Assembly (NCBI GenBank): GCA_029204045.2
Contig: CM055072.1
Span: 8,248,854 to 8,312,853 of the forward strand
Source: Tillandsia leiboldiana
Lineage: Eukaryota; Streptophyta; Magnoliopsida; Poales; Bromeliaceae
Length of the DNA: 64,000 bases
Reading direction: 5' to 3'
Shown: piece after piece, positions 55,327 through 64,000 of the stretch
Layout: the number at the start of each line of letters is the position of its first letter
Position numbering within the stretch: the first letter of the stretch is position 1
Position numbers and translations under genes: made by a program
Notes under the pieces: generated by a model
Told to the model about the DNA's origin: nothing
Seen by the model: the letters and a program-made list of their open reading frames with translations, nothing else
Database searches by the model: none

Positions 55327-58300
55327 GATTAGGTGGTATCAGAGCCTAGGTTGTAGGTCATGGTGGACTTAGAAACCCTAGGCTTGTGGTTGGACCCTAG
55401 GATGACTTCGTGAGAGTCGTGATTTGTAGCGAGAGTCCTGATTGAGTTTTACACCTCTCCCGAGGGACGGGATGAGTGATTGGCATGTTTATTCTCCTAA
55501 GTAGTTATGTTGGCTGCAGACAACATAACGCTATGGAATGGGTGACATGCTCTAGACTTTCGCTGGATTGGGTCGAGCGTTGTTGTGTGCTGATTTGTGG
55601 TTTCGTCGTGGCGAGCGGTGTCTCCCCGACGCTGGGTTTGGGACCCTTGTGCATCCTGTCATGGCAGTTGAGCTTGAGCGGTTGGTTTTGGGCCGGATAC
55701 CCGGATTGAGGTCAGAGAACTCCGGACCCAGATGACAGGATTGTCAGAGGCATATCAGCGGCAGAGTGAGCAGCTAGTTTGGTGACTCAGTTGTCAGAGC
55801 AGTGGGCAGCCCGACAGTACTTTTCTTCTGAGACCACCAGGATGTAGTACCCTCAGCGGCAGGGATTTCTGTAGTGCCAATAGAGCGAGTGGCCCCCTCC
55901 GTGCCAATGTTTAGTGCCAAGGCACTGAGGTAGGGTGGATGGTTGACAGCAGAGGAGCTGTGGGGCATGTTTGATTAAGTGAGCCAGATTTGGCAGATGA
56001 ACCACCCCGACTCGTAAGATTAAGCTTGGAGCCTTTGGAGGCAGAGTCGTGGTTGGGGGTGATGGAGTGATCAATTGAGAGCCTCCCTGTGCTAGAGAGT
56101 TTATGCAGTTGTTGAACTGGTGCCCCAGGTTTCGAGGGACGAGGCACATAGGATAAGTGTGATTGGGAGTGGATTGCGCCAGGATACTCTTTAGTTTCTT
56201 TTCGGTCCCTCATGTTCGGGTTTTGGACTGTGGATGCCTCGTCGGAGTAGGCATTGTGTTTGGAGCTGGACACTGCAGTTCCTTGGATGGGGATCTGCCG
56301 CTAGAGGCGAGTTCTGGAGGGAGGCGCTTGGCGCTAGGTGATGGAGGACAGATCGGCAGGCAGAGGCATTTTCGTTTTGCTTTCCTGGGTGGTGGATATC
56401 CTTGTGGATGGTTAATGTAAAGCTTACCCAAGGGAATTCTACCCTTTGTGATTTATAACTTGCATATTTTGATTGTATCATATGGGATTGAGGGGTGAGC
56501 TTAGAAAGGATAAGTGTATAGGGAATTGCATGGATTAATGGTGTTTTGTCTTATGACGGTTGCAATGATGGATTTCTGAGATGTTGGGGATCGGGCGGAC
56601 CCCGATGGTAGTATCAGTGTCTATATCAGAGTAGCGCAACGGTAGCGTGGTTTTGTTGTCTGCGGAGGATCGTATCTGTTGCCTCAGCGTGAGCAGAGAC
56701 AGAGGTCGTGCTCCCTTGTGATTGATGGGATATTTTCTGATGGACTAAGCGACAACCGCTTGCATCGTGTGGATGAGCTTGTGCCGCCTGGTTGGAGGGC
56801 GCCACGGCAGTGGATCGGGTTGTTGCAGGTGTGATTTCATCACAGCAGTCGGAGTTAGTGCACCTTGCTTTCCGGCATGGACTAAAGGCAGAGTTATTAC
56901 CACGTGCACTAGAGGTACAGGATACCATCGGTGTTATGCATGTGAAGGAGGCTTGTGGGTTTTGTTCAGTGTCGTTGAGACCATGAGTTATACCAGCAAA
57001 CCTCTTGATATGGGTGGCAGTTCGATGTTTTGACCCAGTGCTTGGGATTGGTTGGCACGGCACCACTGGATGGTTAAGTGCAGAGAGGGTGCTGATTGTG
57101 ACTTTTGCGAGGCAGACAAAGGAGGCTTGTTATGGGGAGATTGTTCGAGCACACAGGGTTTAGCGACTGTGTGAGAGGAGCTTATGGTGGCGCCGGGACC
57201 AAAGGATATTTCTATTGCTGCGAAATCCCGGGTGTGAGTCCACTCGAGTTGATGATTATGCCGCCTGTTAGGGAGATTTTGATTGCGGTTGACGTGGTTC
57301 TGGAAACCGCGCCAACCTCAATAGCACCACTTGGATTATCGGTAAGAGCTGGGAGAGTTGATCGCACCGGTGCAGGGATCTGTTGGATAGAGGGTCTGTT
57401 TGACCTAGTGCCACGTCGTTGATACACGACGGTGAGAGCCCTTTGGGATTGGAGTCCAGGCAGGTCCAGGTATTATTTAGAACCTTTTGAAGGAGCTATA
57501 TTCCGGCAGTTATTGTTTGATGCCTGCGCCAATTTGGAATTTCAGCTGAGGGCATTGTCTAGATGGTGTTCAGGACACAGTAGGGGCATTACGAGTAGAG
57601 TGAAGCCAATGGATTGACTAATGCCCTGTTGCCTCTAGATTGAGGAATTCTGTGTTTCAGTTGGCCTTGAACGGTTTGATAGCGGCATCCTCCAGGAATA
57701 TTTTGGTTTTACCCCCCCCCCTCCCTGAGTGTTTAGAGCTTGTGCAGTATTTGTATATGGTGTGACAAGGTCTGTGGGGAAGAAGCTTTTTGCCAAGTCG
57801 TTGTGGTGCAAGTTTTAGCTTCGAGAGCATATCTTCCTGGATTACTTCTTCTAGCCGAAGGGGCGGCGGTGGAAATTCGGCCAAAGTGGATGCTATTTAA
57901 GACTGGCCGAGATCGACGGTCATTGTTGGGGTGAGGAGTTTTTGGACCGGATAGTGCCAGCAGAGCTTGATGACCGGGTGATGAGATTGGTACCAGCGCC
58001 GATTCTAACCTAGTCAGTGGTGGGAGATGGATTTGTGAGTTATAGTGATACCTCCCGTAGTGGCTGTAGAGCCACCATTGGATTTTGTGAGCATCCAGTA
58101 TCACCCCGACAGAGCCACTGTGGTGGCGGATGCCTGGAGCAGAAGAGCTATTTGGGAGTCGAGTTTGACGGTTCCATAGCTGGCACTGTGTGGGGCCATC
58201 CTTGTGTGCTGGGTTTGAGTTGTGTCCCTGAGGATCCATTTTGATGAAAGGCTGCGGCTGAGCAATCCGCTTGGGTTGAGTTTTGAGGGTGACTGAGTAT

Positions 58301-58786
58301 GAACCCCCGTTTGTTAGGGCCCCTTTTCTGTGCAGGTGTTTGTGTGGATGTGTTTCGGGTCGCTTGGGTTGCGTTGGCTCTTAGGAGTGATGTTAGAGCG
58401 TGTTGCTCGGGCTATTTGTTCCTTTTCCCCCCCGCCTTTTGTTGGAGTTTTTGAGGTTTTTCTGCGTCTCAGCTCTGGAGTGTTATGTTTTGGACCCCTC
58501 GCCCGTGTTTGACTCGTTCCTTTTGGGGTCTGTGAGAGTTTGGAGTACGAGGGACGCCCGTTGCAATTCCGACTCATGAGGTGAGGGAATTGCGCAATCG
58601 GGCTATGCCGTACTGGTTGTTGCTGTTGTTGTTGCTGAGGAGTAATCACGGGGCGTGACAGATTAGGGGAGTGATAGGTGACTTGGGAGCTGGAGACGGC
58701 GGTGTTGAATATTGACCCCTGGTTTCTGAGACTCCTTGGGAGTTGCCTTAGTTTCGAGGACGAAACTTTCTTCTAGTGGGGGAGGA
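55327..58786 (+). pseudogene. gag-pol: G3 internal region: decayed, non-coding gag-pol relics
   Basis: PBS TGGTATCAGAGCC at 55334-55346. The leader (to about 55620) is well kept. Beyond it no frame exceeds about 170 codons, yet pieces stand in gag-pol order: protease-to-RT linker (GGTGTGAGTCCACTCGAG near 57230), RNase H (TATAGTGATACCTCCCGTAG near 58039, a YSDTSRSG-type reading), chromodomain (GAATTGCGCAATCGGGC near 58585 and GGGAGCTGGAGACGG near 58686), TTTCGAGGACGAAACTTTC and the polypurine GTGGGGGAGGA (58776-58786). Most RT and integrase motifs are absent. At 3.46 kb it is shorter than G1's 5.1 kb. It looks like a deletion derivative that was already non-coding when it inserted. Confidence 0.8.
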
Positions 58787-61700
58787 TGTGGTGACCCGGA
58801 TCTTTGCAGGGCTTCTACAGTGTGACCAGCAGCTTCTGGAAGCCTACGTGGCATGTCGGCGGTGTTCGCGCGCCAGTTTGGACACAAGAGATGGACTCGG
58901 GGCTTAAAATGGATCTCGTAGGTAATCGGGGGACCCCATCGGATGTTTAGAACAGTTTACGCGAGGAGTGGATATCAAATTTAGGCTCGGCGCGGAATTC
59001 GGATTAAAAATACCTTTCCGGGAGCCTCCGGCAAATTATAGGATTGGAATTTGGCAAAATGGACGCCGGATTTGGAATCAGCGCGCGAAAACGGTCAAGA
59101 TGGGCTATTTACTTGTATTTTTCGGAGCTTGCTACAGTAATTTTACTGTTCATCGCCGGAACAGTGTTTCCGGCGATCGCCGGCGGCGGCTGGCGGCGGC
59201 GGGCAGCGGCGGAAGGCGGCGGAAGGCGCTCGGGCAGGCGGCGCGCGGCCGCGGGCAGGCGCACAGGGGCGCGGGCAGGCGCGCGGGGGCGCGGTCAGGT
59301 GCGCGGTCCACGCGGCCGTCGTGCACCCGAGGAAGGGACACGTGGCAGGTTCTCACTGGTCGGTGTTGTGGTCTGGGTTCACGGAGCAGGCCGGTGGTGC
59401 ACGGTAGACCGAGTGGACACGTGGCGTGAGGTAGTTGGTCCGGTGTTGTGCTCCCGGTCCACGCAATCGGTGGAGTTGTTGACCGGGGCAGGTGGCCGTA
59501 CGGCGGGGCAGGTGGCCGTACGGGCCCGGGTCAGCCGCGACGTGCGCGGTCCACGGCGCGACGTGCGCGGTGCACGGGTTGCCGGGCCACGTGTCGCGTC
59601 GCCATTTGCGGGCGCAGGTGCACCGGGTGCAGTGGGGCCCGGGGGAGTAGTGGACTGGGCTGTGTGGTGGACCGGGCCGCACTGTGCGCGCCCGAAACTT
59701 GGCGGGCCGGGCCGCACTGTGCGCGCCCGAATTCGGGCGGACCGGACCGGGCGCCCGGAAGTTGGGACAGGATGGGAATTTTCCCAATTGTTTTCTTCAG
59801 CCTATAAATAGGCAGCCCGAGCCCTCTTTTCTGCTCTTTTTCTCTCAGCCCTTGCAAGATCTCCCCGAGCTCCCTTCTTGGAAGATTTTCATCTTCAAGT
59901 CCTTGATCTTCCTGCAGAGTTTTGGGATTTTTGGGAGCACGCATCCCGAGGTTCCCCATTTTACGGTGCGGCGCGATGTTGCTTTCTAGTGTTCTTCTTC
60001 GGCGCAGCGACAGTGTTTTAGCTCCCCTGGGCTACCCCGAGATCATTTTGCTGTGATTCTTGCGCCGGCAGACTCCTAAGAGGTAGGACTTCATCTTTCG
60101 TTTTGGTCGCACTTTCCCGTTCGAGGTTTTGGCACGGATCCCGAGGCAAACTGTAACCCCATTTTCTGTGTGGACTTCCTTGGCAGCAGCGGGGTATTTT
60201 GGCCATATCTTTGCGTACGAGCGTCAGCCGGAAACGAGCTTATACAACTTTTTCATCTACTGATCGCAAGGAACGCGCTCGTATTTTTCTTGGATTTTTC
60301 TGAGATTTCATCAGAGGTGAAAATTACTGTTTTCTCAGTGAACAGTGTACAGTGTTAACACAGATTTTTGTATGAGTGTACCCCCTTGCCGAATTTTTAT
60401 CTTGACTTACCGAACTCCGATTTGGGCGTGCAAGGTACCGTTTCGAAGCTATCGACGCAAGGATTGCTGTGATATTTTTATTGGAATTTTCTGGGCACTA
60501 TCTGCAGGTGATAATTTAACAGTTCAGAATTCGAGGTTGTATGTGGTTTTAAGTGCTATAATTGGGAGCCTAGTGTAATTAGTGGACTTTGTATTGTGCC
60601 AGGAGAGTTACGGGTGTGCTGAACTTATTGGAGCAAGGGATTAGAGTTATTTGGTGTTTTCAGCTGTTGGGCTTTGGACAGTCAGCTTTTCAGGTGGGTG
60701 CTTTATTCCGAGAACCGGTGGACGGTTCTCTAACTCTATATGTTAGAATTGCATGCAGGTGTAGGGTACAATACCTGGGATTGATTGGTAAGCTTAACAA
60801 TGTTGATTTATGGGGATTGCAAGTTAATTATTCATATTATGACAATGGTATGAATCAGACATTCAGGTTGATGATTAGTGGAAGCTTACCTAAGGCAAGG
60901 TTACCCTATATGATTAATTATCATGTCATGTTAGCACATAACCCTTTTATGAGGCTGGTTTGTACAATGGGATAGGATTATGTAGTTATGTGCAGGTTCT
61001 ACTCCAAGGAGTGATTATGGATCGAAAACCATGGACAGGTATGGTCATTGCTAATTCTGGCATGAGGTTTATTTTCTTTATTCTTCTTGAGGACAAATGC
61101 ATGCTTGTATGGACATACAGTTAGGCCATCTTTTACTGCTGCACTACATATTGGAACTTGACTTAGGAGAAACCATGTTATTTCTTTCTCCTTCTTGTTA
61201 GTCAGGCGGTCTGTGTTGCTCGGGTTCGAGCAGAGATTTGGGATAGTGTAGCTGGGACCTTCGGGTCAGAGACAGGGTGTGCTTGATGTTGGATCGTGGG
61301 TTATTGCGGCAACCGCGGACAGTAGGCGGTTGACCGGATCTTGATTATTTTACCCAATTGTGGGTCGTGGGTTATTGCGGTGACCGCGGACTTTGGGCGG
61401 TTGACCGGATGTTGACTATTGCATCAGATTGGGTATCAGATTTGTTCTAGTGGATGGTGTTTCCCACTTTTTGAGTACTATTGCGTCAGATCGGGGTTTT
61501 GTTAGGGGACGGAGTTTCCCACTTTGATCATAGTCTTGATCCAGTCCTGCTATTATGAGACAGTGGTTACAGAGATACTCGATACCGTGATACTTGATAC
61601 TGGTGATACTGATGACAGAGTTACTTTACTCGTGTGGGTCGCTCCCCTCGAGTGCCACTCCGGAGTGTGCGACTGGACGGATCGAGGCCAGTCTGTTACT

Positions 61701-62877
61701 TACTTTTGTGTGCGATCGGACGGTTCGATGCCGATCTGTTACTTACCTTGGGATGCGACCGTACCAGCAGAGCAGGCAGTACCAGTGATTACTGGTCTAT
61801 CGATTGGGTTTATTCAGGCAGATACTTTTTGTTACACTCGTGCCTGGGGGACCGAGTGGAGTCTAGTAGCTGTGTTTAGACCAGTGCTAGTATTGTTGGG
61901 AACCGTCGGGGTTTGACGGTGGTCCCGTGGTCGTTGTGAGTTCTTTGACCATGGTGTGAGAGGTTGAGCATCTTGAGTCTATCCGTTCTGAGAGAGAGAG
62001 CATGGATTATGACTATAGCCTGCACGAGCCACTACTCAATAGCAAGTTAGTCCGTTTGGATGCCCTACGTAATTCCTGCCCGTCAGCGGGAGGTGGTTGT
62101 AGGTGGGCGCAGGTTTGACTGGACCCGATGTGGCAGTCAGCTCGATTGGGTCGATTGAGCACCTCGTGTGCGAGTGTTGCATATCTTCATCAGAGTTTCC
62201 CCATTTGAGCATTTGGATAGAGGCATGGTAGCTGTAGAGTGTTTCCAGCTTCTTCTTTCAGTTTTACTGCATCGGTTATCTTTTGCCTCTAGTAGTCTTG
62301 GTGGGCAGATCGTCGGGCCTAGTGGCGATACCCACTGAGAACTCCCTTATTGCGTAGTTCTCACGCCCGTTGGGGGTTTTCCCCCTTTTGTCCTTTCTCC
62401 TCTTTGTTTTGCAGAGTCTTGGCGGGTGTTGCCGTTCTGTGGTTGCTGTGCGTGGTGAGGGAGTAGCGAGCTAGATCCAGACCCATCTTTGGAGAGTAGC
62501 GGTACCCCCTTTGGAGGAGATCTTCAGTATAGTCGGTAGATTGGTATTTATTTCCTCTTTTGAGAGACTGATGTAGTGAGGATATGATGTATTGAGAGCT
62601 GGTACACTGATGTTTTATTTGAGATATCTCCCTGTTGAGCTATGAGTTTTGTACTCGAGGTTATTATATGATCATCATTTTTGGGAGATGGACCTTGCTG
62701 TTTTATCTTCAGTTGTACAGTGGTTGATTTTATTTCTATAGCAGTTTTATCTTTTAGCTCTGATATCTGTTAGCTGTAGCTCTTTTTGCAGGTAGGACGC
62801 TTCGCCTATGCGGGTTTGGCATAGGTGGCGGATCTGTTGGCGAGCCCGGGTCGCAGTTTCGACCCCGGGGCGTGACA
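58787..62877 (+). repeat. G3 3' LTR
   Basis: TGTGGTGACCCGG to CCCCGGGGCGTGACA (4091 bp). GC-rich U3 core at 59160-59760, TATA box at 59802-59811, tandem GCGGCAACCGCGG blocks near 61306 and 61375, the CACTCCGGAGTG palindrome near 61657, and U5 hairpins at 62805-62825 and 62848-62865. Flanked on the right by Sirevirus-like sequence (TGATC), the presumed target. Confidence 0.93.
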
Positions 62878-63056
62878 TGATCATTGCATCAAATGAAATA
62901 TTATGATATCTAAAGCATAATAGATTTCTAAACATATAATAGGATGCAGTTAAAGTCAATAAAACTAATGCTCAATTAATGTTCTATGTCTAAGCATAGA
63001 TGATGAACAAAAACACAAAAACAAAACCTAACCTAAACAAAAGTTTCAAAAAGAGG
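62878..63056 (-). other. 3' non-coding end of a Sirevirus-like element (S3)
   Basis: AT-rich sequence downstream of the S3 pol stop, ending at the G3 LTR. No LTR or polypurine tract is reached, so G3 presumably inserted just past pol. Confidence 0.7.
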
Positions 63057-64000
63057 TTATTTCAAGGAAAGCATTCCAATTGCTTTACGCAAATGAATAA
63101 AACATTTTTGATCCAAAGGTTTTGTTAACAAGTCAGCTAATTGATCTTCAGTTGAAATGTAGGAAATTTGAAGAATATTTGATTCAACTAGCTCTCTAAG
63201 AAAATGATATCTAAGTTCAATGTGTTTTGTTCTAGAGTGCAACACAGGGTTTTTTGAAATGTTTATAGCACTAGTGTTGTCACATAAAACAGTTACCGAA
63301 GTTGCTGAAATCCGGAAGTCGCTCAACACGCTTTTCATCCAAATGAGTTGAGTTGAACAACTACCCGCTGAGATGTATTCCGCTTCGGCAGTCGAGAGTG
63401 CAATGCAGTTTTGCGTTTTACTATGCCATGCAACAAGACAATGGCCAAGATAAAAACATGCACTACTCGTACTTTTCCGATCATCCACAGATCCTGCCCA
63501 ATCGGCATCTGAGTATCCAATAATATCTAGACTTGTTCCCATAGGATACCAAATTCCGAAATTAATGGTTCCTTTGATGTACCGGATGATCCGTTTCACC
63601 GCTTTCAGGTGAACCTCCTTTGGTGCTGATTGATATCTCGCGCAAATCCCAACACTAAAGGATATATCCGGGCGACTAGCTGTGAGGTAAAGTAGACTTC
63701 CAATCATGCTGCGATAAAGTTTCTCATCTACATTCTCACTAAGAGATTCACTTCCTAATCCCTTATTGCTAGTTCCCATAGGAGTAGGAAAATCTTTCCA
63801 ATCTTCTAATCCGAATTTCTTTACCAACTCCTTTGCATACTTGGATTGACACAGATGGATGCCTTCACCATTTTGTTTCACTTGCAATCCAAGAAAGTAT
63901 GTCAGTTCCCCCATCATAGACATCTCAAATTCGCTTTCCATGGTTTCTGCGAATTTAGAAGCATCATTATCCTTTGTTGCTCCAAACACAATGTCATCGA
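63057..64000 (-). CDS. pol: S3 pol, C-terminal RT and RNase H of a Sirevirus-like copia element (partial, runs off the window)
   Basis: An unbroken minus-strand frame enters from beyond 64000 and ends with TAA at 63057. The first visible residues are the Asp-Asp of the RT catalytic site (DDIVFGATKDN), so the 5' part lies outside. Then GELTYFLGLQVKQNGEGI, the connection region (YRSMIGSLLYLTASRPDI, KRIIRYIKGTINFGIWYP) and RNase H with Asp in GYSDADWAGS, Glu in STAEAEYISAG and Asp in VLCDNTSAINIS, ending LLTKPLDQKCFIHLRKAIGM. The WYP and YSDADWAG signatures fit Sireviruses (SIRE/Maximus). No nonsense codon in about 314 codons, which makes it the best-preserved coding stretch here. There is no start codon to choose because the fragment is internal. 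Confidence 0.9.
   Translation of the reverse strand, partial: DDIVFGATKDNDASKFAETMESEFEMSMMGELTYFLGLQVKQNGEGIHLCQSKYAKELVKKFGLEDWKDFPTPMGTSNKGLGSESLSENVDEKLYRSMIGSLLYLTASRPDISFSVGICARYQSAPKEVHLKAVKRIIRYIKGTINFGIWYPMGTSLDIIGYSDADWAGSVDDRKSTSSACFYLGHCLVAWHSKTQNCIALSTAEAEYISAGSCSTQLIWMKSVLSDFRISATSVTVLCDNTSAINISKNPVLHSRTKHIELRYHFLRELVESNILQISYISTEDQLADLLTKPLDQKCFIHLRKAIGMLSLK

Noticed and set aside
57710..57725. C homopolymer run as a regulatory site
   Set aside because: A short homopolymer in a decayed interior is more likely slippage or sequencing error.

Overview
This window is plant repeat DNA: I find no host gene in 64 kb. The plant origin follows from the elements themselves. There are Ty3/gypsy chromoviruses of the Tekay/Del type, Ty1/copia elements including Sirevirus-like ones, and three copies of a Cassandra-like TRIM whose LTRs carry a 5S rRNA-derived pol III promoter. 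The larger elements whose priming site is visible (the Tekay-type elements and the gag-only Sirevirus-like element), and both full-length TRIMs, use a TGGTATCAGAG primer-binding site (initiator tRNA-Met). Species and chromosome cannot be told from this sequence. The layout suggests heterochromatin built by successive nesting.

Layout. (1) Bases 1-9137 hold remnants of very GC-rich Tekay-type LTRs nested in one another: a minus-strand LTR (25-1825) with its pol fragment (1868-3973), an inverted LTR start (3975-4752), a second minus LTR (4753-7136) and a decayed plus LTR (7164-9137). (2) Bases 9138-28177 hold a plus-strand Tekay element, G1, followed by a second internal region, G2, that shares the middle LTR (LTR-internal-LTR-internal). 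A 100-N gap at 17795-17894 is flanked on both sides by a second copy of about 4.3 kb, probably an assembly artefact. A Cassandra-like element sits in the G2 leader (25500-26075). (3) Bases 28178-38873 hold a 4.0-kb Tekay LTR without a matching target duplication, a Sirevirus-like LTR fragment, a diverged minus Tekay-type LTR (M2), and the 3' half of a copia element (C1) interrupted by a Cassandra-like solo LTR. (4) Bases 38874-53410 hold a minus-strand Tekay element, M1. Its 3' LTR contains a complete gag-only Sirevirus-like element, S1 (38969-45364, target duplication AGGGT), and a complete Cassandra-like element lies at its gag/pol junction (48136-48711, target duplication ATGCT). (5) Bases 53411-62877 hold G3, a Tekay-type element with about 4.09-kb LTRs and a decayed internal region, with a 10-N gap in its 5' part. 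(6) Bases 62878-64000 hold the 3' end of a minus-strand Sirevirus-like pol.

How the parts relate. No element is autonomous. Three tiers of non-autonomous elements lie together: the protein-free TRIMs, the gag-only S1, and G3, whose LTRs look nearly identical although its interior is wrecked. All would need enzymes supplied in trans. Coding remnants are broken mostly by CAG to TAG changes, as expected of C deamination in methylated repeats. Nesting gives relative ages: M1 is older than S1 and the TRIM inside it, C1 is older than its solo LTR, and the TRIM in G2 is absent from the matching site in G1.
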